The notes: generated by a model not told the origin, from the sequence alone. DNA of 64,000 bases from Flavobacteriaceae bacterium S0862 (GCA_023015825.1 JALKAW010000005.1:186001-250000); one strand, 5' to 3'. Positions 52,145 to 61,556 are shown, counted from the stretch's first letter. Made by a program: numbers and translations.

Positions 52145-53281
52145 GTGAAGTTAAGCAAACAAGACATATTAAAAGCATTAGAATTAATTACTGTACCTGG
52201 TGAAGGGCAAAACATGGTTGAAAGTGGCGCAGTTAAAAACGTGATGACATTTGCAGATGAAGTTATTGTAGATATCACGATTAAAAACCCAAGTTTACAA
52301 GCAAAAAAGCGCACTGAGGTTGACATAATGAAAACCATTCACGATTTAGTGTATGAAAAAGCAAAGGTGAAAGTGAATGTTAAAGTAGATGCTCCAAAAA
52401 CGGACTCGGTAAATCAAATAAAGGGCAATCCAATACCTGGAATTAAAAACATTGTAGCTGTGGCATCTGGCAAAGGTGGTGTTGGGAAATCTACTGTTAC
52501 TTCAAATATGGCAGCGACTTTGTCTAAAATGGGATTCAAAGTTGGAATTCTAGATGCGGATATTTATGGGCCTTCCATTCCAATTATGTTTGACGTTGCT
52601 GATGCAAGACCTTTAGCCGTCAATATTGATGGGAAATCTAAGATGAAACCTGTTGAAAATTATGGTGTTAAGATTTTATCTATCGGATTTTTTACCCAAC
52701 CAAATCAAGCAGTAATTTGGCGAGGACCAATGGCTGCAAAAGCATTAAATCAAATGATTTTTGATGCGGCTTGGGGAGAGCTTGATTTTCTATTAATAGA
52801 CTTACCTCCAGGTACTGGTGATATTCATTTAAGTATCATGCAATCGCTTCCAATTACTGGAGCAGTTGTAGTGAGTACACCGCAAAACGTAGCATTGGCA
52901 GACGCTAAAAAAGGTGTGGCAATGTTTCAGCAAGAAAACATCAATGTTCCTGTATTGGGAATGGTAGAAAACATGTCTTATTTCACACCAAAAGAATTGC
53001 CTGACAATAAATATTATATTTTTGGACAAGAAGGGGCTAAAAATTTAGCTGAAGATATAGGAGTACCATTCCTAGGTGAAATTCCTTTAGTACAAAGTGT
53101 AAGAGAAGCGGGTGATATTGGAAGACCAGCAGCATTACAAACAGCGACTCCTATCGAGGAAGCTTTTGAAAATTTAACTAGAAATGTGGTTCAAGAAGTA
53201 GTAAATAGAAATACAGATTTGCCTCCAACTGAAGCCATACAAATAACCACAATGGCTGGATGCTCAGCAGTAAATAAGTAA
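52145..53281 (+). CDS. mrp: Mrp/NBP35-family P-loop ATPase (ApbC-like), no CxxC motif
   Basis: A 378-residue Fe-S cluster carrier-type ATPase. An N-terminal MIP18/DUF59 domain (about 5-80, LELITVPGEGQNMVESG) is followed by deviant Walker A SGKGGVGKSTVTSN (109-121), DADIYGPSIP and IDLPPGTGDIHLS. The usual CPxC cysteine pair after ENMSYF is absent: it reads FTPKELPDNKYYIFG. The only C-terminal Cys is near the end (MAGC). The start is GTG. Next gene NifU-like, three bases on. Confidence 0.93.
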   Translation: MKLSKQDILKALELITVPGEGQNMVESGAVKNVMTFADEVIVDITIKNPSLQAKKRTEVDIMKTIHDLVYEKAKVKVNVKVDAPKTDSVNQIKGNPIPGIKNIVAVASGKGGVGKSTVTSNMAATLSKMGFKVGILDADIYGPSIPIMFDVADARPLAVNIDGKSKMKPVENYGVKILSIGFFTQPNQAVIWRGPMAAKALNQMIFDAAWGELDFLLIDLPPGTGDIHLSIMQSLPITGAVVVSTPQNVALADAKKGVAMFQQENINVPVLGMVENMSYFTPKELPDNKYYIFGQEGAKNLAEDIGVPFLGEIPLVQSVREAGDIGRPAALQTATPIEEAFENLTRNVVQEVVNRNTDLPPTEAIQITTMAGCSAVNK

Positions 53282-53284
53282 TTT

Positions 53285-53527
53285 ATGACTACAGAAGAAC
53301 TTAGGTTAAATATTGAAAAAGCGTTAGATGAAATTCGTCCGTTTTTGCAAAGTGATGGAGGCGATATTTCACTCTTATCCATAGAAGATGATAGATTTGT
53401 AAAAGTGCAGTTAGAAGGCGCTTGTACAAGTTGTAGCGTCAACCAGATGACACTTAAATCGGGAGTAGAAATGACTATAAAAAAGTATGCACCTCAAATA
53501 GAGAGTGTTATTAATATTGAAGCCTAA
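53285..53527 (+). CDS. NifU C-terminal-domain protein (Nfu-type)
   Basis: An 80-residue Fe-S scaffold/carrier. DEIRPFLQSDGGDISLL and CTSCSVNQMTLKSGVEM give the CxxC pair (Cys47, Cys50) that holds a 4Fe-4S cluster between two monomers. Co-transcribed directly after mrp, supporting a shared role in Fe-S delivery. Confidence 0.95.
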   Translation: MTTEELRLNIEKALDEIRPFLQSDGGDISLLSIEDDRFVKVQLEGACTSCSVNQMTLKSGVEMTIKKYAPQIESVINIEA

Positions 53528-53596
53528 GAATGTGACTTTTATCACATTTTACCACACTTATAATTTTTATTTTGCGCTTAATAAATTGATTTTTTA

Positions 53597-54658
53597 ATGA
53601 TTTCTACTGATATACTTATTATTGGAGCTGGACCTACAGGATTATTTACCGTTTTTGAGGCTGGATTACTAAAACTAAAATGTCATTTAATAGATGCTTT
53701 ACCACAACCAGGAGGTCAATGCTCAGAAATATACCCAAAAAAACCTATTTATGATATTCCTGCTTATCCTGAAATTCTTGCAGGAGATTTAACAGATAAG
53801 TTACTAGAACAATGTAAACAGTTTGAGCCAGGATTTACTTTAGGTGAACGTGCCGAAACTATAGAAAAACAAGAAGATGGTACGTTTATTGTAACCACAA
53901 ATAAAGGAACAAAACACCAAGCACCAGTAGTAGCTGTTGCAGGTGGTTTAGGAAGTTTTGAACCACGTAAGCCTTTAATTCCAAATATTGCAGATTTTGA
54001 AGATAAAGGTGTCGAATATATCATTAAAGACCCAGAAATATATAGAGATAAAAAAGTAGTTATTGCAGGAGGTGGAGATTCAGCTCTCGATTGGAGTATT
54101 TTTTTAGCTGATGTGGCAAAAGAAGTAACCTTAATCCATAGAAGAAATGAATTTAGAGGTCATTTAGATTCTGTTGAAAAAGTTCAAGAATTAAAAAATC
54201 AAGGAAAAATTAGTCTTGTGACACCTGCTGAGGTGATTGGAATTATTGGTAATGGACATGTAAATGGGGTTGCTGTAAAACAATCTAGGGAAGAAGACAA
54301 AGAATTTAATATTGAATGCGATCATTTTATACCTCTTTTTGGTTTGTCTCCAAAACTTGGACCAATTGCAAATTGGGGATTGGAAATTGAGAAAAATGCG
54401 ATTAAAGTTAACAATGCCTTAGACTATCAAACAAATATTCCAGGAGTTTTTGCTATTGGTGATGTGAATACATATCCAGGAAAATTAAAATTGATTTTAT
54501 GTGGTTTCCATGAAGCTACACTAATGTGTCAAGCAGCATATCAAATTATCAATCCAGGTAAGAAATATGTATTAAAATATACAACCGTAAGTGGCGTAGA
54601 TGGTTTTGATGGTACAAGGAAAGAAGCACCAAAGGCTGTTGTAAAAAAGATTAATTAA
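53597..54658 (+). CDS. Ferredoxin--NADP reductase, thioredoxin-reductase-like type
   Basis: A 353-residue FAD/NADPH flavoprotein. FAD motif IIGAGPTGLFTVFEAG, NADPH motif VIAGGGDSALDWS, GVFAIGDVNTYPGKLKLI near the C-terminus. It has the TrxR fold but no redox-active CxxC in the NADPH domain, as in the YumC/ChlFNR class. It reduces ferredoxin, and the 2Fe-2S ferredoxin is the next gene, which makes that the likely partner. Confidence 0.93.
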   Translation: MISTDILIIGAGPTGLFTVFEAGLLKLKCHLIDALPQPGGQCSEIYPKKPIYDIPAYPEILAGDLTDKLLEQCKQFEPGFTLGERAETIEKQEDGTFIVTTNKGTKHQAPVVAVAGGLGSFEPRKPLIPNIADFEDKGVEYIIKDPEIYRDKKVVIAGGGDSALDWSIFLADVAKEVTLIHRRNEFRGHLDSVEKVQELKNQGKISLVTPAEVIGIIGNGHVNGVAVKQSREEDKEFNIECDHFIPLFGLSPKLGPIANWGLEIEKNAIKVNNALDYQTNIPGVFAIGDVNTYPGKLKLILCGFHEATLMCQAAYQIINPGKKYVLKYTTVSGVDGFDGTRKEAPKAVVKKIN

Positions 54659-54661
54659 CTT

Positions 54662-54689
54662 AAAGTCACCTTGAGCACAGTCTAAAGGT
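54662..54689. repeat. Dispersed-repeat fragment between FNR and ferredoxin genes
   Basis: GTCACCTTGAGCACAGTC, then TAAAGG, with ACCTT (54668-54672) and AAGGT (54685-54689) as inverted ends. It resembles a GTCACCTTGAGCGCAGTCGAAAGG-type string common between genes in Flavobacteriaceae, a recollection to be checked against the rest of the genome. Confidence 0.45.
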
Positions 54690-54696
54690 TTTTTTG

Positions 54697-55029
54697 ATGC
54701 AAGAAGATATAAAAGTAACAATAATTGACCGAGACGGAGTGTCTCATACAATAGATGCGCCAACAGATATGGCAATGAACCTCATGGAAGTAGTTCGTGC
54801 CTACGAGCTTGCACCAGAAGGAACTATTGGTATTTGTGGCGGTATGGTAATGTGTGCTTCATGTCAGTGTTACGTAAACTCTAATCATAAACTCCCTAAA
54901 ATGCAAGATGATGAAGAAGCTATGCTATCTGAAGCTTTTTATGTAAAAGATAATTCACGATTAGGTTGCCAAATTCAAATGACACCTGAAATGGATGGTT
55001 TAGAAGTAGAGCTGGCTCCTGAGAGTTAA
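54697..55029 (+). CDS. 2Fe-2S ferredoxin, adrenodoxin type
   Basis: A 110-residue ferredoxin. Cluster ligands follow C-x5-C-x2-C: GICGGMVMCASCQCYV, with the fourth Cys in SRLGCQI. DEEAMLSEA is the acidic partner-docking helix. Adrenodoxin-type ferredoxins serve Fe-S assembly or oxygenases. ATG 54697 preferred to the TTG one codon upstream. Directly follows its probable reductase. Overlaps the convergent phosphoesterase gene by four bases. Confidence 0.94.
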   Translation: MQEDIKVTIIDRDGVSHTIDAPTDMAMNLMEVVRAYELAPEGTIGICGGMVMCASCQCYVNSNHKLPKMQDDEEAMLSEAFYVKDNSRLGCQIQMTPEMDGLEVELAPES

Positions 55030-55922
55030 TCAGTTTTGTAATCAATCAATTTTTGAGGACCTTCCAACAACACCTTTACAATTTTTAGTGTACCACTATC
55101 CGTTGTGGCAATTTGCCATTTAATTAATGAAATAGCACCGTTTTCAATTTCAATTCCTGTAATGCTTCGTGGATGCACACAACTACCATCATTGAAATAA
55201 GCAATATCACCAGGTTCAGGAAATCGAGGTCGGTGTGTATGACCAACAATAGTTAAAAGGTTTTTGTTTTCAATAATCCATCTTTTGGTTCTGCGTTCTA
55301 CTTTTATAAGCTCTTTGTAGTTTTTTGCTGGACTTGTTGGGTCTGCAATTCCCATGACATTCAATGGTTTCCAAAGCACACGAACCAAAAAACGACTCCA
55401 TCTCCAGAAGGTGTAATTCCACCAATCTGCTTGATGGCCATGAGTTAAAAACAATTCTTGACTAGTTTCTGAATGTTTTAAAACAATGCCTTCATGATAT
55501 TGCAAGTTGCATAACAACTCGACATCTTCACCAATTTTAGGCTCAAAGTAAGTGGATAAATGCTTTTCTACATAATTGGGATTTCTATATACCATATCAT
55601 GATTTCCCCAAATCATGTGTAAACGTTCTTGCTCATGAAATTGTTTCATAAGCATATATACATTTTTATGTGCTTCTAAAATAGGTTGGAAAGAGATATT
55701 TTCCCATAGCTCGTCACCATCACCAAGTTCACAATATTGAAACCCTTCAGTATAGTAATGTTTTAATGCATGAAAGTATATGTTACGGTTATTGGCAAAG
55801 TCATCAGCAAAACTGTTATCACCTCTGTGGCAATCACTAAATAAAATGAATTTACTAGAGTCGTCAAAATTTAGAATTTTGGCATTCTTGTAAGCTCTAT
55901 CTAATCTTTTTTTGGATGACAT
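55026..55922 (-). CDS. Calcineurin-like metallophosphoesterase
   Basis: A 298-residue enzyme with the full metallophosphoesterase ligand set: LFSDCHRGD, ELGDGDELWE, MIWGNHDMVYRN, FLTHGHQADWW and IVGHTHRPRFP. No signal peptide, so cytosolic or membrane-peripheral. The UDP-diacylglucosamine hydrolase (LpxH) branch has a similar layout, but the tail (RRTKRWIIENK) is different. The substrate is unknown. Confidence 0.9.
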   Translation of the reverse strand: MSSKKRLDRAYKNAKILNFDDSSKFILFSDCHRGDNSFADDFANNRNIYFHALKHYYTEGFQYCELGDGDELWENISFQPILEAHKNVYMLMKQFHEQERLHMIWGNHDMVYRNPNYVEKHLSTYFEPKIGEDVELLCNLQYHEGIVLKHSETSQELFLTHGHQADWWNYTFWRWSRFLVRVLWKPLNVMGIADPTSPAKNYKELIKVERRTKRWIIENKNLLTIVGHTHRPRFPEPGDIAYFNDGSCVHPRSITGIEIENGAISLIKWQIATTDSGTLKIVKVLLEGPQKLIDYKTD

Positions 55923-55940
55923 TGTGTAAATATCATTAAA

Positions 55941-55966
55941 AAAAGTGAGTTTTAAAACTCACTTTT
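55941..55966 (-). terminator. Terminator of glutaryl-CoA dehydrogenase gene
   Basis: AAAAGTGAGTTTT (55941-55953) pairs with AAAACTCACTTTT (55954-55966): a perfect palindrome ending in a T-run on the minus strand, 21 bases after the stop. Confidence 0.85.
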
Positions 55967-55987
55967 AAAATATGTATTTGGTTGAGT

Positions 55988-57166
55988 CTACTTAAACGCA
56001 TTCAATCCTGTAATGTCCAATCCAGTAATCAACAAATGAATATCGTGAGTACCCTCATAAGTAATAACACTTTCTAAGTTCATGGAGTGACGCATGATAC
56101 TATACTCACCAGTAATTCCCATTCCTCCTAACATTTGTCTCGCTTCACGAGCAATATTAATGGCCATATCTACATTATTACGTTTTGCCATAGAGATTTG
56201 CGCTGAGGTTGCTTTATCTTCATTACGCAACACGCCAAGTCGCCAAGTTAATAATTGTGCTTTAGTGATTTCAGTAATCATTTCGGCAAGTTTCTTTTGT
56301 TGTAATTGAAACTGTCCAATTGGTTTGCCAAATTGAATACGTTCTTTACTATAACGAAGTGCAGTATCATAACAATCCATAGCAGCTCCAATAGCTCCCC
56401 AAGCAATGCCATAACGCGCAGAATCTAAGCATCCAAGTGGTGCTCCTAATCCTGATTTATTTGGTAATAAGTTTTCTTTTGGAACTTTTACATTATCGAA
56501 AATAAGTTCACCAGTAGCTGAAGCTCTAAGTGACCATTTGTTGTGAGTTTCAGGAGTTGAAAAACCTTTCATACCACGTTCAACTATTAATCCATGAATA
56601 CGTCCGCTTTCATCTTTTGCCCAAACCACAGCAACTTGTGCAAAAGGCGCATTTGAAATCCACATTTTTGCGCCATTTAAAAGATAATGGTCTCCCATAT
56701 CTTTAAAATTAGTAGTCATGCCTCCAGGATTACTGCCATGGTCAGGTTCTGTTAATCCGAAACAACCCATCCATTCACCAGAAGCCAATTTCGGTAAATA
56801 TTTTTGGCGCTGTTCTTCGTTTCCGTATTTCCAAATTGGATACATCACTAATGATGATTGTACTGAAGCTGTACTTCTAACTCCAGAATCTCCTCTCTCA
56901 ATTTCTTGCATGATTAAGCCATAAGAAATTTGGTCTAATCCTGCACCACCATATTCCATAGGAATGTATGGTCCAAAAGCACCAATTTCAGCTAATCCAT
57001 TTATAATTTGATTTGGGAACTCAGCGTTTTGAGCATATTCTTCAATGATAGGAGATACATCACGTTTTACCCATTCTCTAGCTGCATCGCGTACTAATTT
57101 ATGTTCTTCTGATAAAAGCTCATCGATATTATAGTAATCTGGAGCTTCAAATAAATCTGGTTTCAT
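55988..57166 (-). CDS. gcdH: Glutaryl-CoA dehydrogenase
   Basis: A 392-residue acyl-CoA dehydrogenase. FAD/substrate motifs CFGLTEPDHGSNPGGM and WISNAPFAQVAVVWAKDE; ARYGIAWGAIGAAMDCYD; IQFGKPIGQFQLQQKKLA; catalytic Glu in VITYEGTHDIHLLITGLDITG. That catalytic-base context and MRHSMNLES distinguish GCDH from other acyl-CoA dehydrogenases. It oxidises and decarboxylates glutaryl-CoA to crotonyl-CoA in lysine and tryptophan breakdown. Confidence 0.93.
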   Translation of the reverse strand: MKPDLFEAPDYYNIDELLSEEHKLVRDAAREWVKRDVSPIIEEYAQNAEFPNQIINGLAEIGAFGPYIPMEYGGAGLDQISYGLIMQEIERGDSGVRSTASVQSSLVMYPIWKYGNEEQRQKYLPKLASGEWMGCFGLTEPDHGSNPGGMTTNFKDMGDHYLLNGAKMWISNAPFAQVAVVWAKDESGRIHGLIVERGMKGFSTPETHNKWSLRASATGELIFDNVKVPKENLLPNKSGLGAPLGCLDSARYGIAWGAIGAAMDCYDTALRYSKERIQFGKPIGQFQLQQKKLAEMITEITKAQLLTWRLGVLRNEDKATSAQISMAKRNNVDMAINIAREARQMLGGMGITGEYSIMRHSMNLESVITYEGTHDIHLLITGLDITGLNAFK

Positions 57167-57327
57167 CTGATAGACAATATTGTTTTAGAGGTCAGATGTA
57201 ATTCGCATAAATGCTCATTTCATTAGTCCCTCATTTCATTAATAATTAACCTATATTTTTATTAGGCATAATAATATGCCAAATTTAACTAAAGCAAAAC
57301 GAATCATTAAGGATTTTAAGAAGAAAT

Positions 57328-58416
57328 TTATGAGTTAATAAACTTACTAATTAAAGTGTGAAAATGATGAACACCTTGCTCACGAGTTGGAGAAAATCGT
57401 CCAGCTTTATAAAACGAAGAGCGAACTCCTTTTTGAACGTTTTCAACAACAAATTCGTCTTCACGTTCTACTTTTTCAAGACCACCTCCTGCGCCCTTGT
57501 CAAGTTTTGAAGGGTCATACACATAAGAGATAAATGATACTTTGGTACGATTCATATCCAAGGGTTTAACAACGTTTATCGAGAGTCCCCAAGGATAAAA
57601 ATTGAACATCATATTCGGGAATACCCAATAATAATAGGCAGCTACATTTTTACCATAATCAATATGGCCTTCCGGTAAGTCAAACACTTCAGTGGCTTCA
57701 TCTGTATAACCTATCTGCAAGTTGCAATAGTCGTAAACTTCGGTTTTATAACTTCCATAATCCAATACTGCATTCAAATCCTCATGAACAAAAGGCACAT
57801 GAAATCCTTCAAGATAATTATCGCAATACAAAGCCCAATGCGCATGAACTAAAAAATCTTTGGAAAGAGAATTGTCTAAACTAAATTCATTCAAAGGTAA
57901 AAAACCAACACGTTCGTTCATTTTGTTAATCACTTGTTGAAAATCGAACGAAGGATTCAATCCAGCAAACAATAATGGTCCAAATTTACGTAATGGGAAC
58001 GTATGTAAATTATCACATGGTCTGGGAAAATCTTCGGCATCATTAAATTCTGGCATATGCTCAAATTCACCTTTCAAATTGAAGCGTCTTCCATGATACA
58101 TACAGGTTAGTTTCTTAGATTTTCCTGGATGTAATGCCACTACATTACCACGATGTGTACATACATTAGTTAAGCAATTTATATGTTCATCTTTATCACG
58201 AGTTAATAACATTGGTTCAGTAAGAAAACCATCTAATAGCACAAAAGGGTGAACTGATTGTGGCAGTCTTACTAAATTTTCATCACCAATGAATTGCCAA
58301 GATTTAAGAAACACATCTTCTTTTAAATCTTCAAAAGTTTCAGCATCTTTATAAAATTTAGCAGGAAGTGTTTCAGCTTTTTTAATATCTGGATGGATAA
58401 GATATGTCTTCATCAT
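57328..58416 (-). CDS. Rieske non-heme iron oxygenase, alpha-subunit type
   Basis: A 362-residue Rieske/SRPBCC oxygenase. Rieske cluster ligands: Cys86 and His88 (CTHRG), Cys105 and His108 (CMYHGR, where most families have CPYHGW). The non-heme Fe ligands are His206 and His211 in YLEGFHVPFVHED. Related proteins include choline- and carnitine-type monooxygenases. The reductase partner is not adjacent; the FNR/ferredoxin pair 3 kb away is a candidate. The substrate is unknown. Confidence 0.9.
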   Translation of the reverse strand: MMKTYLIHPDIKKAETLPAKFYKDAETFEDLKEDVFLKSWQFIGDENLVRLPQSVHPFVLLDGFLTEPMLLTRDKDEHINCLTNVCTHRGNVVALHPGKSKKLTCMYHGRRFNLKGEFEHMPEFNDAEDFPRPCDNLHTFPLRKFGPLLFAGLNPSFDFQQVINKMNERVGFLPLNEFSLDNSLSKDFLVHAHWALYCDNYLEGFHVPFVHEDLNAVLDYGSYKTEVYDYCNLQIGYTDEATEVFDLPEGHIDYGKNVAAYYYWVFPNMMFNFYPWGLSINVVKPLDMNRTKVSFISYVYDPSKLDKGAGGGLEKVEREDEFVVENVQKGVRSSFYKAGRFSPTREQGVHHFHTLISKFINS

Positions 58417-58493
58417 AAATAATATAGTTGTACATTCGTAAGGTTGCTCCTAATTTACACAATTAAACGTTACCTCTTTTTTAAACTTAATAA

Positions 58494-59801
58494 ATGGCAT
58501 CTAAACCACAAAAAATTGGATTAATTACATCTACTTCATATGTTGTAGGAGGTATGATTGGAGCAGGGATTTTTTTATTGCCCGCCACCCTTGCATCATA
58601 CGGTAGTATAAGCTTCTTAGGTTGGATTTTTACCGCATTAGGAGCATTAATTTTAGCAAAAATATTTGGTAATTTCAGCAAGATAATTGTCAATAAAAGT
58701 GGAGGCCCTTATACTTATTCTAGGGCTGGTTTTGGTGATTTTATTGGATTTTTAGTAGCTTGGGGTTATTGGATCTCAATTTGGGTGAGCAATGCAGCAT
58801 TGGCAATAACCATAGTAGGTGCATTGAGTTTCTTTTTCCCTATTCTTGATAATGATCCTATAATTAGGGTGTTGACAGGGCTATCCTTTATTTGGCTGTT
58901 TATATGGATTAATACTAGAGGAATTAAAGAGTCCGGTAAAATACAGGTTATAACCACTTTTTTAAAATTACTGCCATTAGCATTTGTGATTATAGCAGGA
59001 TTATTTTTATTTGATATTAATAATTTCCCTGCCTTTAATTTAACGACCGAAAGTAATTTTGCGATATTTCCAGTAGTTGCGGCAGCTACATTATATGCCT
59101 TTTTAGGGCTTGAATCAGCTTCTATTCCTGCGGCTAATATTGAAAATCCAGAAAAAACAATTCCGAAAGCCACATTGTTAGGGACAATAATTGTTGCTTT
59201 GGTTTATATTTTGAGTACGTTTGTACTTTTTGGAATTTTGCCCATGGATGTATTGGCTGCTTCTCCATCACCTTTTGCCGATGCCGCAATATTAATTGGA
59301 GGTGACTTTGGAGGGTATTTTGTTGCAGGTGGAATAGCAATATCTGCAATAGGTTGCCTAAATGGGTGGATTTTATTTTCAGGCCAAATACCAATGGCAG
59401 CCTCGAAGGATAGGCTGTTTCCAAAAATATTTGGAAAGGAAAATAAAAATGGCGCACCTGCAAAAGGATTGATTATAGGAGGCTTATTAACTTCTTTTAT
59501 AATGTTAATGAATTTATCGGATGGCCTTGTAAAACAATTTGAGTTTATTGCTGGTATTGTGGTGTTTTCTAATTTAATACCTTACTTATTTGTGGCTGCA
59601 GCATATATATTAGTTCTTATTGAAAGAAAAATTCATATAAATAGTTGGGTTAAAACAATAGTACTTGGGATGCTTGGAATTGCTTATTCACTATGGGCAA
59701 TTTATGGGTCTGGTAATGATACTGTTTTTTATGGATTTTTATTATTATTGTGTGGAGTGCCAATGTATGCAATAATGAAATGGAACCGAAGAAAGGAATA
59801 A
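58494..59801 (+). CDS. APC-superfamily amino-acid permease
   Basis: A 435-residue permease with 12 TM segments. The APC hallmark GGMIGAGIFLLPATLAS (TM1) and SGGPYTYSRAGFGDFIGF resemble the AdiC/basic amino-acid antiporter branch. It directly precedes the amidinohydrolase gene (stop followed at once by ATG), so it probably imports or exchanges that enzyme's substrate or product. Confidence 0.92.
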   Translation: MASKPQKIGLITSTSYVVGGMIGAGIFLLPATLASYGSISFLGWIFTALGALILAKIFGNFSKIIVNKSGGPYTYSRAGFGDFIGFLVAWGYWISIWVSNAALAITIVGALSFFFPILDNDPIIRVLTGLSFIWLFIWINTRGIKESGKIQVITTFLKLLPLAFVIIAGLFLFDINNFPAFNLTTESNFAIFPVVAAATLYAFLGLESASIPAANIENPEKTIPKATLLGTIIVALVYILSTFVLFGILPMDVLAASPSPFADAAILIGGDFGGYFVAGGIAISAIGCLNGWILFSGQIPMAASKDRLFPKIFGKENKNGAPAKGLIIGGLLTSFIMLMNLSDGLVKQFEFIAGIVVFSNLIPYLFVAAAYILVLIERKIHINSWVKTIVLGMLGIAYSLWAIYGSGNDTVFYGFLLLLCGVPMYAIMKWNRRKE

Positions 59802-60680
59802 ATGAAAACAACACATCATTCAGAATATTTAAAACTGCAAGAGGTTTATATTAAACCAGCAAAAGATGCGTTTGTATCCGATATCAATATAAGTGAACAA
59901 TGGAAAGTGCTCAATTATTTATCTCGTCCAAGTTTTGATAATGCTTTGGATGAATATAAAGTGTTTCAGAATTATTTTTTAGATAGAAATATTAAAACAC
60001 ATACTTTCCCTTATGATGAAAAAGTACAAATTGATTCTATGTATTCTAGAGATGCCTCAATTGCTACAGATTTTGGAATGATAATTTGTAATATGGGAAA
60101 AGGAGGACGGATTAATGAGCCCAAATCACATTTAGAGATTTATAAAGCCAATAATATTCCAATATTAGGAACTATTAAAGCCCCTGGAACTTTAGAAGGA
60201 GGTGATGTTGCTTGGTTAGATTCAACAACCTTGGCTGTTGGCCATACTTACCGAACCAATCTTGAAGGCATCGAGCAGCTTAAAGATTTATTAGAGCCTA
60301 AAGGCATTGATGTTGTTGTTGCTGAATTACCTCATTATAAAGGGAAGAGTGACGTGTTTCATTTAATGAGTATTTTGAGTCCTGTTGATAAAGATCTGGC
60401 AGTGGTATATTCACCATTAATGCCAATTAAATTTAGAAATGAATTATTAAATAGAGGGTTTCAATTAGTTGAAGTTCCAGATGATGAATTTGAATCTATG
60501 GGTTGTAATGTGCTAGCAACTGCACCAAGACAATGTTTAATGGTTTCTGGAAACCCAAAAACTAAATTATTATTAGAGCAAGCAGGGTGTAATGTGACCA
60601 CCTATAAAGGCGAGGATATTAGTGTAAAAGGGGGTGGTGGACCAACCTGTTTAACACGACCAATGCTAAGGTCATATTAA
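59802..60680 (+). CDS. Amidinotransferase/DDAH-superfamily hydrolase
   Basis: A 292-residue guanidine-modifying enzyme. Substrate Asp in YSRDASIATD; EGGD (132-135); catalytic His187 (DVFHLMS) and nucleophile Cys283 (GGGPTCLTRP). It is closer to DDAH than to arginine deiminase (about 400 residues). It probably hydrolyses an arginine derivative such as methylarginine or acts on citrulline. The permease coupled upstream supports a transport-and-hydrolysis unit. Confidence 0.88.
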   Translation: MKTTHHSEYLKLQEVYIKPAKDAFVSDINISEQWKVLNYLSRPSFDNALDEYKVFQNYFLDRNIKTHTFPYDEKVQIDSMYSRDASIATDFGMIICNMGKGGRINEPKSHLEIYKANNIPILGTIKAPGTLEGGDVAWLDSTTLAVGHTYRTNLEGIEQLKDLLEPKGIDVVVAELPHYKGKSDVFHLMSILSPVDKDLAVVYSPLMPIKFRNELLNRGFQLVEVPDDEFESMGCNVLATAPRQCLMVSGNPKTKLLLEQAGCNVTTYKGEDISVKGGGGPTCLTRPMLRSY

Positions 60681-61397
60681 TTACATTTTTAAATAGAAAT
60701 CTTTAGTAAGATTTATATACTCTTGTGTGTATTGATGACGTTCGGTCTCTATAACAAGTTCATTTGTTTCAATGTGACCTTTAGTAAACGAGAACTCTAA
60801 AAGACTTCTTTTTGTATCTGAAGTTAGATTACCTTTAACTCTTAAAATCTTTTTTGGGAATAGATTGAAATTTGTTGCTAAGTCAATAAAAGTGGTTTCT
60901 TCATTATATGGAATAATAACAGAAAATATTCCTATTTCAGATAACAATTTAGACACACTTTCTAAAAGATGTTTAAAAGGTAATGCATCTTGAAAGCGAG
61001 CCATATTGCGCTGATTGTTTTCACTTTTGAATTCATCTGAATAAAAGGGAGGGTTGGATACAATTAAATCATACTTGTCATCGATTTCTTCAACGAATTC
61101 TTCTAATGAGGCATGATAACAAAATAATCTGTCGTTCCATGGTGAATTTTCAAAATTCTCTGTACACTGTTCATAAGCATTAGCATCAATTTCAATAGCA
61201 TCAATAAGTTCCGCATGACATCTTTGAGCCAACATTAGCGCTACAACACCTGTTCCTGAGCCAATATCTAAAACAGAAAAAGGGTCTTGGATTATAGATG
61301 CCCAAGCCCCAAGTAATGGACCATCTGTGCCTATTTTCATGGCACATCTATCTTGATTAACACTAAATTTTTTAAAAAGAAAAGGCTTAAAAGACAT
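60681..61397 (-). CDS. trmN6: tRNA1(Val) adenine-37 N6-methyltransferase
   Basis: A 238-residue SAM methyltransferase. VLDIGSGTGVVALMLAQRC (SAM loop) and the amino-methyltransferase motif VSNPPFYSDE. The start MSFKPFLFKKFSVNQDRCAMK is characteristic of YfiC/TrmN6. It begins exactly one base after the opposing hydrolase gene ends. Confidence 0.92.
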   Translation of the reverse strand: MSFKPFLFKKFSVNQDRCAMKIGTDGPLLGAWASIIQDPFSVLDIGSGTGVVALMLAQRCHAELIDAIEIDANAYEQCTENFENSPWNDRLFCYHASLEEFVEEIDDKYDLIVSNPPFYSDEFKSENNQRNMARFQDALPFKHLLESVSKLLSEIGIFSVIIPYNEETTFIDLATNFNLFPKKILRVKGNLTSDTKRSLLEFSFTKGHIETNELVIETERHQYTQEYINLTKDFYLKM

Positions 61398-61556
61398 ATT
61401 AAGTTTTTGAGGCTAAATGTATTAATAATTTTGACTTCAACTTTATTCAAAGAGTAATTATTTAAATGTTGAAAACTTATTATTAAATCATGTGAAAGTT
61501 TATAATTTAAGCCTTCTTTTTGAGTTATATTTATATAAATGTTTAGAAGTAGGAAT

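Noticed and set aside
57276-57338. A 20-codon ORF encoding a basic peptide (starts MPNLTKAKRII), just downstream of the Rieske oxygenase gene on the other strand.
   Set aside because: Too short to judge, overlaps the end of another gene, no clear -7 element, and AT-rich sequence gives such ORFs by chance.
58766-59463. Long open frames opposite the APC permease gene.
   Set aside because: They mirror the hydrophobic codons of the permease and match no family.
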